This document shows, piece by piece, positions 17,516 through 25,475 of a DNA stretch of 64,000 nucleotides. The DNA is taken from the NCBI RefSeq assembly GCF_001718195.1, contig NZ_MCNV01000024.1, positions 62,001 to 126,000 on the forward strand. Direction: 5' to 3'. The translations under genes were made by a program, and so were the position numbers. This stretch comes from Paraburkholderia nodosa (GTDB lineage: Bacteria > Pseudomonadota > Gammaproteobacteria > Burkholderiales > Burkholderiaceae). Position 1 is the stretch's first letter; the number at the start of each line of letters is the position of its first letter. The notes beneath the pieces are model-generated. The model searched no databases, had not been told where the DNA came from, and was given only the letters and a program-made list of their open reading frames with translations.

Positions 17516-17806
17516 ATGACTGCATACTGGATTGCACATGTCACCGTGCTGGACGCCGCGAAGTACAAGGACTACACGGACATCGCGCCGCTGGCGTTCA
17601 AGAAGTTCGGCGCCGTATTCCTCGCGCGCGGTGGTGCGGCGCAGGTGCTGGAAGGCGAGTCGTTCGCGCGGCACGTCGTGATCCGGTTCCCCGATATGCA
17701 AACGGCGCTCGACTGCTACCACTCGCCGGAGTATCAGGCGGCCAAGGCGAAGCGCGATGGCCATTGCGTGGCGCAGATCTCGATCGTCGAGGGGCTGGAG
17801 AACTGA
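17516..17806 (+). CDS. DUF1330 domain protein (small dimeric alpha-beta barrel fold)
   Basis: The 96-residue protein matches DUF1330: AYWIAHVTVLDAAKYKDYTDIAP at the N-terminus, GGAAQVLEGESFARHVVIRFPDMQTALDCYHSPEYQAAK in the middle. The fold is ferredoxin-like and usually dimeric; no enzymatic role is established for most members. The start is set by the strong GAGGAGGAGA site ending just before ATG 17516. The gene is divergent from the leftward catabolic operon, with the palindromic operators in between, so it is likely co-regulated. It could handle a reactive pathway intermediate, but nothing in the sequence proves it. Confidence 0.8.
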   Translation: MTAYWIAHVTVLDAAKYKDYTDIAPLAFKKFGAVFLARGGAAQVLEGESFARHVVIRFPDMQTALDCYHSPEYQAAKAKRDGHCVAQISIVEGLEN

Positions 17807-17882
17807 CCGGGCCGTTGCGGAGGGGCGCAAAAGGGGCAAAGCGCAGGCAGAAGGAAAGCTGGGCGTCAGTTGCGTCATAATA

Positions 17883-17892
17883 TGGCATTCCA
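17883..17892. promoter_or_regulatory. Candidate operator before the first GntR regulator
   Basis: TGGCATTCCA (in context ATGGCATTCCAT) lies 49 bases upstream of the GntR gene at 17941, matching the motif TGGYATWCCA found at both operon promoters. This fits autoregulation. Confidence 0.5.
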
Positions 17893-17940
17893 TGTCCGCG
17901 TCCTTGTGCGCGGGCTTTCGTCCTTCTCCTGTTGCCGCCT

Positions 17941-18627
17941 ATGCAAGACCTCAAAATCGATCGCAATGCCAAGACCCTGCGTGAGCTCACGCTCGACAAA
18001 CTGCGCGGCGCGATAGTCCAGGGGTATTTCCGGCCGGGCACGCGCCTCGTCGAACGCACGCTGTGCGACGAGCTTGGCGTGAGCCGCACGGTGGTGCGCG
18101 AGGTGCTTAGGCATCTCGAGACCGAGGGGCTCGTCGAGACCGTCGCGCGGCAGGGGCCGATCGTGGCGCGGCTCGATCCCACGCAAGTGGGCGAGATCTA
18201 CGAGTTGCGCGGATTGCTCGAAGCCAATGCTGCCCGGGCCTGCGCCGAGAACGCCACGCCCGAAGTCGTGCAGCGGCTGCGCGCGATCCGCGCGATCATC
18301 GAGGATGCGTTCGAAAAGCGCGACCTGCCGCGCGTGGTGGAGCACACCGAGCGCTTCTATGAAACGCTGTTCGAAGCCGCCAACAAGCAGGTGTCGCTCA
18401 CGGTCGTCAAAACGCTCAACGCGCGTATCAACCGCTTGCGCGCGTTGACTATCGCGATGCCGGGGCGCGGCGGCGACTCCAATCGAGAGATGAACCTGCT
18501 GCTCGACGCCATCGAGCGGCGCGACGGCGAAGCGGCCTCCGCGGCGTCGTTCGCGCATATCAAGCGCGTCTCCGAGCTGGCGCTATCGGCGCTCGCCCAG
18601 CAGAACGAAGGTCTCAGCGACGCCTGA
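17941..18627 (+). CDS. GntR family regulator, FadR/FCD subfamily (catabolic cluster)
   Basis: This is a 228-residue regulator with a winged helix in the first 75 residues (LRELTLDKLRGAIVQGYFRPGTRLVERTLCDELG, recognition helix SRTVVREVLRHLETEGLV) and an all-helical FCD domain. The start codon ATG 17941 lacks an obvious Shine-Dalgarno sequence; TTG 17932 is an in-frame alternative. The recognition helix is identical to that of the second GntR gene at 24678, so both should read the same operator. It is placed between the two divergent catabolic operons and followed by a terminator, so it is a stand-alone unit. By family logic it is a repressor released by a pathway acid. Confidence 0.87.
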   Translation: MQDLKIDRNAKTLRELTLDKLRGAIVQGYFRPGTRLVERTLCDELGVSRTVVREVLRHLETEGLVETVARQGPIVARLDPTQVGEIYELRGLLEANAARACAENATPEVVQRLRAIRAIIEDAFEKRDLPRVVEHTERFYETLFEAANKQVSLTVVKTLNARINRLRALTIAMPGRGGDSNREMNLLLDAIERRDGEAASAASFAHIKRVSELALSALAQQNEGLSDA

Positions 18628-18651
18628 CGCTCTAGCTGACCCGCCAGCCTA

Positions 18652-18690
18652 AAAAGGCCGCCGGCACACGCTGGCGGCCTTTTCTTTTGT
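18652..18690 (+). terminator. Rho-independent terminator after the GntR gene
   Basis: The eleven-base stem AAAAGGCCGCC (18652-18662) pairs with GGCGGCCTTTT (18673-18683) and continues into TCTTTTG. It separates the regulator from the next operon. Confidence 0.85.
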
Positions 18691-18753
18691 CTGCTCAATT
18701 CAGGTCGATCGGGCGCAGCCGAAAGCATGCCAGCGCGCCCGCGAGCGATCTCA

Positions 18754-18805
18754 TGGTATTCCATAATACGCAATAGTTTGTTGTGGGCCATAAGATGGCA
18801 TACCA
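18754..18805. promoter_or_regulatory. Two candidate GntR/FCD operators before the rightward catabolic operon
   Basis: TGGTATTCCA (18754-18763) and TGGCATACCA (18796-18805) lie 42 bp apart, four helical turns, and both are followed by TAAT. They precede the hydrolase gene at 18866 by 60-112 bases. The spacing would suit cooperative binding of two dimers. Confidence 0.6.
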
Positions 18806-18865
18806 TAATCTCATCGAACGCGAACTCCGGCGATTTTCCGTATCGGCTGAGTCGCCGGATGGAGC

Positions 18866-19765
18866 ATGAATTCCATGAAGCCTGCTTTCGCCTCCGAACA
18901 TGGCGTCTCGCGCGCGCAGCGCGGTCGAACCGCGGGCACGTGCTACAGCGTGTACGCGCCGCAATCGAGCGCCGCGTGCGAAACCGTGGTGCTGATCCAT
19001 GGCGTCGGCATGAATCAGAGCGTGTGGGCGCCGCAGATCGATGCGTTGTCCGAATCGTTTCGCGTCGTCGCCTACGACATGCTGGGTCACGGCGAGAGCG
19101 CGCTGCCGAGCGCACAGCCCACGCTCGACGAATACGCCGCGCAGCTCGAGTCGCTGCTCGATGCCATCCAGGTCGAGCGCGCGCACGTGGTGGGGCATTC
19201 GATGGGCGCGCTCGTCGCGCTCGAATTCGCGCTGCTCAATGCGTCGCGCACGTTGAGCGTCGTTGCGCTGAACGCGGTGTACGACCGCACGCCGGCGCAG
19301 CGCGAAGCGGTGATGACGCGCGCGGCGAGTCTCGGCGAAGCGCCGGCCGCAAGCGGCGTGGACGCGACGCTCTCGCGCTGGTTCGGCCACCCGATCCCGG
19401 GGCATCTGACCCAGGCGGCGCAAGCGGTGCGTGCGCTGCTGCTCGCCGTCGATCCCGTGGGCTACGCGCGCACGTACCGTCTTTTCGCATCTTCCGACGC
19501 CGCGCACGTGGGCCGTCTCGCGAATCTGGAGGTACCCGCGCTCTTTCTCACCGGCGAGTGCGATCCGAATTCGAGCGCGCAGATGTCGCACGCAATGGCG
19601 TCCGTCGCGCCGCGCGCCCGCGCGGAAGTCATTGCGAACGCGCGCCACATGATGAACGTCACCGACCCGGAACGCGTCAACGCAAGCCTGCTCGCGTTCC
19701 TGGCCGTTGCGTCGGCGACGCAGGCAGCCAATACCGCAGCAAACACAGGAGAACGCCATGGCTGA
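18866..19765 (+). CDS. Alpha/beta hydrolase, second copy in the cluster
   Basis: This is a 299-residue alpha/beta hydrolase related to the one at 15971: LIHGVGMNQSVWAPQIDALSESF matches the oxyanion region, GHSMGALVALEF carries the nucleophile Ser, LTGECDPNSSAQMSHAM carries the Asp, and NARHMMNVTDPERVN the His. The triad is thus complete. Note Glu-Cys-Asp where the other copy has Ala-Asp-Asp. ATG 18866 and ATG 18875 are both possible; GGAG at 18861-18864 favours 18875. It is the first gene of the rightward operon and its end overlaps the reductase start by 8 bp. It may act on a parallel or analogous intermediate. Confidence 0.85.
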   Translation: MNSMKPAFASEHGVSRAQRGRTAGTCYSVYAPQSSAACETVVLIHGVGMNQSVWAPQIDALSESFRVVAYDMLGHGESALPSAQPTLDEYAAQLESLLDAIQVERAHVVGHSMGALVALEFALLNASRTLSVVALNAVYDRTPAQREAVMTRAASLGEAPAASGVDATLSRWFGHPIPGHLTQAAQAVRALLLAVDPVGYARTYRLFASSDAAHVGRLANLEVPALFLTGECDPNSSAQMSHAMASVAPRARAEVIANARHMMNVTDPERVNASLLAFLAVASATQAANTAANTGERHG

Positions 19766-20726
19766 GCCGATGACTGCCCAACCCGCGCAACCGGCTTTCG
19801 ATATCGCCGAATTTCGCCGCGCGCTGGGCGCGTTCGTGACGGGCGTGACCGTCGTCACGACGATCCAGCCCGACGGATCGCCGCGCGGCTTCACGGCCAA
19901 CTCGTTCACCTCGGTGTCGCTCGACCCGCCGCTCATTCTGGTGTGCATCGCCAAGACGGCGTCGAGCTATGCGGTGTTCTCGCAAACGGGCCGCTTCGCG
20001 GTGAGCGTGCTCGCCGAAGACCAGCAGCAAGTTTCGGGCGTGTTCGCCTCGAAGGCCGCCGACAAGTTCGCGCAAGTGCCCTGGAGCGCGCGCAAAACGG
20101 GTGCGCCCGTGATGGACGGCGCGGCGGCGAGCTTCGACTGCACGACGCATGAAGTCGTCGACGCAGGCGACCACATCATCCTGATCGGCCGCGTGGTGGA
20201 CGTCGTGCAAACGAGTTCGACGCCGCTTGGCTACTGCCGCGGCGCGTACGTGAACTTCAGTCTCTCGCAGGATGCGCTGGCTGCAGCCGGCGTGCGCGCG
20301 AAAGTGGGCGCGATTCTCGAGCATCGCGACGACCTCGTGCTCATCGACACGCCCGAAGGCGTGGCGTTGCCGACGGGCGTCAAGCTCGAACCGGCCAGCG
20401 ACGCGGCGAGCCTGCGCGGCGTCCTCGCGAAGCTCGGCCTGCGCGCCCATCTCGACTTTCTGTTCGCCGTGTTCGAAGACGGCAGCGGCAAAGGGCCGAG
20501 CGAGCATATCTACTACCGCGGCCGCGTGATTCACAACGGCTCGCCCTGGCTCGACAGCAGCATCCGCATCGTGCCGCTCTCGCAGATTCCTTGGGACGAA
20601 TTGAGCGACGACGCCGTGCGCTCGATGCTCGAACGGTATGTGCGCGAACGCAAGCAGGACGCATTCGGCATCTACGTGGGCGACAGCGAAGCCGGCACCG
20701 TGCAGCCGCTCGCCCTCGCGCATTGA
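19758..20726 (+). CDS. Flavin reductase with C-terminal Nudix-like domain, second copy
   Basis: This 322-residue protein has the same two-domain build as the reductase at 15010. The first 170 residues are an HpaC-type FMN reductase (LGAFVTGVTVVTTIQPDG, GFTANSFTSVSLDPPLILVCI, CTTHEVVDAGDHIILIGRV). The tail begins with AKVGAILEHRDDLVLIDTPEG and ends with DAFGIYVGDSEAGTVQPL, parallel to the MYFGDHSNGTVRPL end of the other copy. No Nudix box is left. AGGAG lies just before ATG 19758 inside the hydrolase gene. No oxygenase gene accompanies this copy, so it may serve the luciferase-type oxygenase at 13961 or an enzyme elsewhere. Confidence 0.83.
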   Translation: MAEPMTAQPAQPAFDIAEFRRALGAFVTGVTVVTTIQPDGSPRGFTANSFTSVSLDPPLILVCIAKTASSYAVFSQTGRFAVSVLAEDQQQVSGVFASKAADKFAQVPWSARKTGAPVMDGAAASFDCTTHEVVDAGDHIILIGRVVDVVQTSSTPLGYCRGAYVNFSLSQDALAAAGVRAKVGAILEHRDDLVLIDTPEGVALPTGVKLEPASDAASLRGVLAKLGLRAHLDFLFAVFEDGSGKGPSEHIYYRGRVIHNGSPWLDSSIRIVPLSQIPWDELSDDAVRSMLERYVRERKQDAFGIYVGDSEAGTVQPLALAH

Positions 20727-20820
20727 CGGCACGGCACCGAACACAACCATGAAGAAGCCGGCGCGTCTTCCCGCAGCCGGCCTGACGAAGCGACAACCAA
20801 CCGTATCCCCGGAGATAGCC

Positions 20821-21852
20821 ATGAGCAGCAGAAGCACCTCGTTTTTCGCGCCGATGTTCATTGCGTGCGCAGCGACACTCGCAGCAGCACCCGCACTGGC
20901 CGCGGACCCCATCGTCTTCACGAGTTGGGGCGGCACCACGCAATCGTCGCAACAGAAGGATTGGGCGCAGCCGTTCACGCAGGCGAGCGGCATCACCGTG
21001 CTGATGGACGGCCCGACCGACTACGGCAAGCTCAAGGCGATGGTCGACAGCGGCAACGTGAGCTGGGACGTCGTGGACGTGGAGGGCGACTTCGCCTATG
21101 CCGCGCAGAAGGCCGGACTGATCGAGCCGATCGACTATTCGGTGGTGAAGAAGGACGAGCTGGACCCGCGCTTCGCGTCGCAGGCCGCGGTGGGCAGCTT
21201 CTATTACTCGTTCGTGCTCGGCTACAACAAGGCGAAATACACGGGCGCGCAGCCGCAAGCCTGGGCTGACCTGTTCGACACCAAGCGCTTCCCGGGCAAG
21301 CGCACGTTCTACAAGTGGTCGGCGCCGGGCGTGCTCGAAATCGCGCTGCTCGCCGACGGCGTGCCGCCCAACAAGCTCTATCCGCTCGACCTCGACCGCG
21401 CGTTCAAGAAGCTCGACACGATCAAGAGCGACATCGTGTGGTGGAGCGGCGGCGCGCAGTCGCAGCAGCTGCTCGCATCGGGCGAGGCGCCGATCGGCAT
21501 GTTCTGGAACGGCCGCCTGCACGCGCTCGCGCAAACCGGCGTGCCCGTCGGCATTTCGTGGGACCAGAACCTCACCGCCGCCGACATGCTCGTGATCCCG
21601 AAGGGCGCGAAGCACCGCGACGCGGCGATGAAGTATCTCGCCGCAGCGACGAGCCCGCAGGCCCAGGCCAAATTCGCGGCCGATACCGGTTACGCGCCGA
21701 TCAACGTGAAGTCGGCCGCGCTGATGTCGCCGGCCATGGCGAAGACGCTGCCCGATCAATACAAGGCATCGCAGATCAATCTCGACATGAAGTACTGGGC
21801 CGAGAACCGCGATGCGATTGCGAAGCGCTGGTACGCGTGGCAATCGAAGTAA
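20821..21852 (+). CDS. ABC transporter periplasmic binding protein (spermidine/putrescine type)
   Basis: The gene encodes 343 residues with a Sec signal peptide ending at AALA about residue 30, followed by DPIVFTSWGGTTQSSQQKDWAQPF, the typical start of PotD/PotF-like proteins. Further family marks are VEGDFAYAAQKAGLIEPIDYSVV, WADLFDTKRFPGKRTFYKW and WSGGAQSQQLLASGEAPIGMFWNGR. The ATG at 20821 has GGAGAT upstream; ATG 20749 in frame would put a hydrophilic stretch before the signal. It leads a complete importer set. Such proteins often carry small cationic or zwitterionic amines; an N-methylated pyridinium acid would fit, but this is inference. Confidence 0.87.
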   Translation: MSSRSTSFFAPMFIACAATLAAAPALAADPIVFTSWGGTTQSSQQKDWAQPFTQASGITVLMDGPTDYGKLKAMVDSGNVSWDVVDVEGDFAYAAQKAGLIEPIDYSVVKKDELDPRFASQAAVGSFYYSFVLGYNKAKYTGAQPQAWADLFDTKRFPGKRTFYKWSAPGVLEIALLADGVPPNKLYPLDLDRAFKKLDTIKSDIVWWSGGAQSQQLLASGEAPIGMFWNGRLHALAQTGVPVGISWDQNLTAADMLVIPKGAKHRDAAMKYLAAATSPQAQAKFAADTGYAPINVKSAALMSPAMAKTLPDQYKASQINLDMKYWAENRDAIAKRWYAWQSK

Positions 21853-21892
21853 GCGAGTCCCGTCGTCGCGAACCGGTTCAAAAGGAAACACC

Positions 21893-22777
21893 ATGCCTAA
21901 CGTATTGAGTACCGTCGCGCAACCAGCCGCGGCGGCCACGCGCAAACGGCGCGACTGGCGCAGCATGCGGCTGCTGGCGCCCGCCATGCTGCTGCTCGTG
22001 ATCTTCTTCCTGCTGCCGGTGCTCTCGCTGCTGCTGCGCAGCGTGCTGGAGCCGACGCCGGGTCTGCACAACTACCAGCAGTTGCTCGGCTCGACCACGT
22101 ATTTGCGCGTGTTCGGCAATACGTTCCTCGTGGCGACGGTCGTGACGCTCGTCACGCTGCTCGTCGGCTTTCCGATGGCGTGGCTGCTCGCCATCGCGCC
22201 GCGCAAGGTCAGCGCCGTGTTCTTCGCGATCCTGCTGCTGTCGATGTGGACCAACCTGCTCGCACGGACCTTCGCGTGGATGGTGCTGTTGCAGGAAACG
22301 GGGCCGATCAACCGTATGCTGATGGCGATCGGCGTGATCCATGAGCCGCTCTCGCTCGTCAACAACTTGACGGGAGTCACGATCGGCATGACCTACATCA
22401 TGCTGCCGTTTCTCGTCATGCCGCTGCACGCCACGCTGCGCAGCATCGACCCGTCGACGCTGCGCGCCGCCGCCGTGTGCGGTGCGAGCCGCTGGCAGGC
22501 CTTCTGGCGAATTCTCGTGCCGCTCGCCATGCCGGGCGTCGCCTCGGGCGCGCTCATGGTGTTCGTGATGGCGCTGGGCTACTTCGTCACGCCCGCGCTG
22601 CTGGGCGGACCTTCGTACATGATGCTCGCGGAACTCATCGCGCAGCTCGTGCAGGAACTCTTGAACTGGGGCCTCGCCGGCGCCGCCGCATTCGTGCTGC
22701 TCGCCGTGACGCTCTCGCTCTATGCGCTGCAACTGCGCTTTACGCGCAACGCGCGCGCAAGTCTCGGAGGGCGCTGA
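21893..22777 (+). CDS. ABC transporter permease (PotB-like)
   Basis: The 294-residue permease has six membrane segments beginning with MRLLAPAMLLLVIFFLLPVLSLL. The cytoplasmic EAA-type loop, AAAVCGASRWQAFWRILVPLAMPG, sits near residues 195-220 and contacts the ATPase. AAGGAA lies upstream of ATG 21893. It pairs with the permease encoded next, from which it is separated by one base, and belongs to the polyamine-type (PotABCD) importer family. It is the fourth gene of the rightward operon. Confidence 0.88.
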   Translation: MPNVLSTVAQPAAAATRKRRDWRSMRLLAPAMLLLVIFFLLPVLSLLLRSVLEPTPGLHNYQQLLGSTTYLRVFGNTFLVATVVTLVTLLVGFPMAWLLAIAPRKVSAVFFAILLLSMWTNLLARTFAWMVLLQETGPINRMLMAIGVIHEPLSLVNNLTGVTIGMTYIMLPFLVMPLHATLRSIDPSTLRAAAVCGASRWQAFWRILVPLAMPGVASGALMVFVMALGYFVTPALLGGPSYMMLAELIAQLVQELLNWGLAGAAAFVLLAVTLSLYALQLRFTRNARASLGGR

Positions 22778-22778
22778 C

Positions 22779-23573
22779 ATGTTGCTCGATTTCGATCGCC
22801 TGGGCGCGTTGCGCTGGATGTTGCTGGCCGTGGGCGGGGCCGTCGCGCTGTTTCTCCTGCTGCCGATCGTCTTTATCGTCGCGCTCTCGTTCGGCGACTC
22901 GCAGTGGCTCATCTTTCCAGCGCCGGGCTGGACGCTCGAATGGTACCGGCAGCTCTTCACCGATGCGGGCTGGATCGACTCGCTGCTCACGAGCGCGAAG
23001 CTCGCCGTGATCGTCACGGTGCTTTCCGTCGCCATCGGTTTTCTCGCTTCGCTTGCGCTCGTACGCGGCAAGTTTCGCGGGCGCGGCGCGGTGCAGGCCT
23101 TCTTCATCACGCCGATGGTGCTGCCGGTCGTGGTGCTTGCCGTCGCGCTCTATGCGTTCTTCCTGCGCGTCGGCATGAACGGCACGATGACGGGTTTCGT
23201 GATCGGCCACCTGATCATCGCCTTGCCGTTCTCGATCATCTCGATCAGCAATTCGCTCGCGAGCTTCGACACGTCACTGGAAGACGCTGCGCTCATTTGC
23301 GGCGCCTCACCGCTGATGGTGAAGCTGAAGGTCACGCTGCCGGCCATCCGGCTCGGGCTCTACGCCGCGGCGATCTTTTCGTTCCTCGCATCGTGGGACG
23401 AGGTGGTCGTGTCGATCTTCATGTCGAGCCCGACGCTGCAGACGCTGCCCGTGCGGATCTGGTCCACGCTGCGCCAGGACCTGACGCCCGTCGTTGCAGC
23501 GGCGTCTTCGCTGCTCGTCGCGTTGACAACGTTATTGATGCTGGCGGGCGCTCTCGTGCGCCGCGGCCGCTAA
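22779..23573 (+). CDS. ABC transporter permease (PotC-like)
   Basis: The 264-residue permease is the partner of the PotB-like protein. It shows ALFLLLPIVFIVALSFGDSQWLIFPAPGWTLEWYRQLF near the N-terminus, typical of PotC, and the EAA loop DAALICGASPLMVKLKVTLPAIRLG near residue 170-195. TCGGAGG before ATG 22779 lies inside the end of the upstream gene, so the two subunits are made in a coupled way. Six membrane segments are visible. The substrate is set by the binding protein and is not known. Confidence 0.88.
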   Translation: MLLDFDRLGALRWMLLAVGGAVALFLLLPIVFIVALSFGDSQWLIFPAPGWTLEWYRQLFTDAGWIDSLLTSAKLAVIVTVLSVAIGFLASLALVRGKFRGRGAVQAFFITPMVLPVVVLAVALYAFFLRVGMNGTMTGFVIGHLIIALPFSIISISNSLASFDTSLEDAALICGASPLMVKLKVTLPAIRLGLYAAAIFSFLASWDEVVVSIFMSSPTLQTLPVRIWSTLRQDLTPVVAAASSLLVALTTLLMLAGALVRRGR

Positions 23574-23589
23574 TCGAGGTAAACAAGCC

Positions 23590-24678
23590 ATGACTGCTTT
23601 CCTGCAAATCCAGCGCCTGCGCAAGACCTACGACGACGTCGTCGCCATCGACCAGGTGTCGCTCGATGTGCGCAAGGGCGAATTCATGACCTTCCTCGGA
23701 CCGTCGGGGTCGGGCAAGAGCACGACGCTCTATATCGTCGCGGGCTTTCAGGAGCCCACGGAAGGGCGCGTGCTGCTCGACGGCAAGCCGCTGCTGGCGG
23801 TGGCGCCCAACAAGCGCAACATCGGCATGGTGTTTCAGCGCTATACGCTCTTTCCGCATCTCACGGTGGGCGAGAACGTGGCGTTTCCGCTGCGCGTGCG
23901 CCGCCGCCCCGAAGCCGAGGTCAAGGCGAAAGTGGAAAAGATGCTCAAGCTCGTGCATCTTTCCGAGTGCCGCGACCGCATGCCCGCACAGCTCTCGGGC
24001 GGGCAACAGCAACGCGTGGCGATTGCGCGCGCACTGGCCTACGATCCGCCCGTGCTGCTGATGGACGAACCGCTCTCGGCGCTCGACAAGAAGCTGCGCG
24101 AGGAAATCCAGCTCGAATTGCGCCGCATTCACCAGGAGACGGGCGTGACGATTCTCTACGTCACGCACGACCAGGAAGAAGCGCTGCGCCTCTCCGACCG
24201 CATCGCCGTGTTCAACAAAGGCCGCATCGAGCAGGTCGGCACGGGCGAGGAGCTTTACGCGAACCCGGCTTCGCGCTTTGTTGCGAGCTTCATCGGCAAT
24301 TCGAATTTCCTGCCCGTGAAGGTGACGAAGACCAGCGAAGGCCGCATGAACGGCGTGTTCCCGAATGGCCATGAAATCGCATCGGACGCGTTCAATCCGT
24401 CACTCGCCGCCGGCGACGACGGCACGCTGATGATCCGCCCGGAGCAGATGCGCCTCAGCTCGCTGCAAGGCGCAAACGGCACGACAGGCTTGCCCGTAAC
24501 GGTGCGCGACGTCACCTATCTCGGCGACGCCATGCACTACGCGGTAGCCACGCCCTGGCAGCAGGAGATCTCGATTCGCATGCCGGCGGCGCATCGCCAC
24601 GACGGCGGGATCATGATCGGCACGCAGGCGCTCGTCGACTGGGACGCGCGCGACGTGCGCCTGTTCGCGCAAGCGTGA
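23590..24678 (+). CDS. ABC transporter ATP-binding protein (PotA-like)
   Basis: The 362-residue ATPase has Walker A GPSGSGKST near residue 38-46, the Q-loop MVFQRYTLFPHLTVGENV, signature LSGGQQQRVAIARAL near 136, Walker B LLMDEPLSALD near 158 and the switch His in YVTHDQEEAL. The C-terminal 110 residues form a TOBE regulatory domain (MIRPEQMRLSS). It energises the importer encoded just upstream. Its TGA shares a base with the ATG of the following GntR gene (TGATG), so the regulator is translated from the same transcript. Confidence 0.89.
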   Translation: MTAFLQIQRLRKTYDDVVAIDQVSLDVRKGEFMTFLGPSGSGKSTTLYIVAGFQEPTEGRVLLDGKPLLAVAPNKRNIGMVFQRYTLFPHLTVGENVAFPLRVRRRPEAEVKAKVEKMLKLVHLSECRDRMPAQLSGGQQQRVAIARALAYDPPVLLMDEPLSALDKKLREEIQLELRRIHQETGVTILYVTHDQEEALRLSDRIAVFNKGRIEQVGTGEELYANPASRFVASFIGNSNFLPVKVTKTSEGRMNGVFPNGHEIASDAFNPSLAAGDDGTLMIRPEQMRLSSLQGANGTTGLPVTVRDVTYLGDAMHYAVATPWQQEISIRMPAAHRHDGGIMIGTQALVDWDARDVRLFAQA

Positions 24679-25397
24679 TGGCGGCTGTCATGAGTGACGC
24701 ACTGCCATCGCTGCGGGTCGAACGCCCCACGGCCACCTTGCGGGAACTCGCGCTCGAAAAAATGCGCACGGCCATTCTGGAGGCGCACTTTCATCCAGGC
24801 GAGCGGCTGGTCGAGCGCTCGCTGTGCGAAATTCTCGGCGTGAGCCGCACCGTTGTGCGGGAAGTTTTGCGGCATCTGGAAACGGAGGGTCTCGTCGACT
24901 CGATTCCGAACCAGGGGCCGATCGTCGCCGTGCTCGACTTCGAGACGGCGGCGGAGATCTACGAAATACGCGCACTCCTTGAAGGCGAAGCCGCCATGGC
25001 GTGCGCGCAGCATGCTGACGAGAGCATCGTCGCGGATCTCGCCGGCTTCATCGACCGGATCCAGGCGGCCTTCGAAGCGCAGGACCATCATGCCGTGCGA
25101 GCACTCACCACGGCCTTCTACGAGCGCATGTTCATTGCCGGGCAAAAGCGCGTGGCCTGGGAGACCGTGCAGTCGTTGACGGCGCGCATCAACCGCTTGC
25201 GGGCCCTGACAATCGCTTCCGATGACCGCGGCCGCCAGGCTGTCGATGAAATGCACCGCATCCTGAGCGCCATTCAAGCCGGCAACGCGACCGGCGCACG
25301 CGAGGCCGCGATCGCGCACGTGGACAGAGTGGCCGAGATTGCGCGCAAGCTGCTGGCGGAGGGGCACGAGCACGCGTCGTGGCGCCAGGCAGGATAA
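24678..25397 (+). CDS. GntR family regulator, FadR/FCD subfamily, second copy
   Basis: This 239-residue regulator is closely related to the one at 17941: the stretch GVSRTVVREVLRHLETEGLV is identical and the FCD domains share RINRLRALTI. ATG 24678 overlaps the ATPase stop; ATG 24690 is an in-frame alternative. Because the recognition helices agree, both proteins should bind the TGGYATWCCA sites before the two operons. Being inside the operon it probably controls, it would give feedback control. The FCD domains differ enough to suggest different or differently tuned effectors. Confidence 0.87.
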   Translation: MAAVMSDALPSLRVERPTATLRELALEKMRTAILEAHFHPGERLVERSLCEILGVSRTVVREVLRHLETEGLVDSIPNQGPIVAVLDFETAAEIYEIRALLEGEAAMACAQHADESIVADLAGFIDRIQAAFEAQDHHAVRALTTAFYERMFIAGQKRVAWETVQSLTARINRLRALTIASDDRGRQAVDEMHRILSAIQAGNATGAREAAIAHVDRVAEIARKLLAEGHEHASWRQAG

Positions 25398-25475
25398 CGC
25401 AGCCTGGCTGTACTGACTATTGGCGTGCTCTGCCTGAGTGGGCCATCAACTTTTTATGCATCGAAGGAAAGTCAC

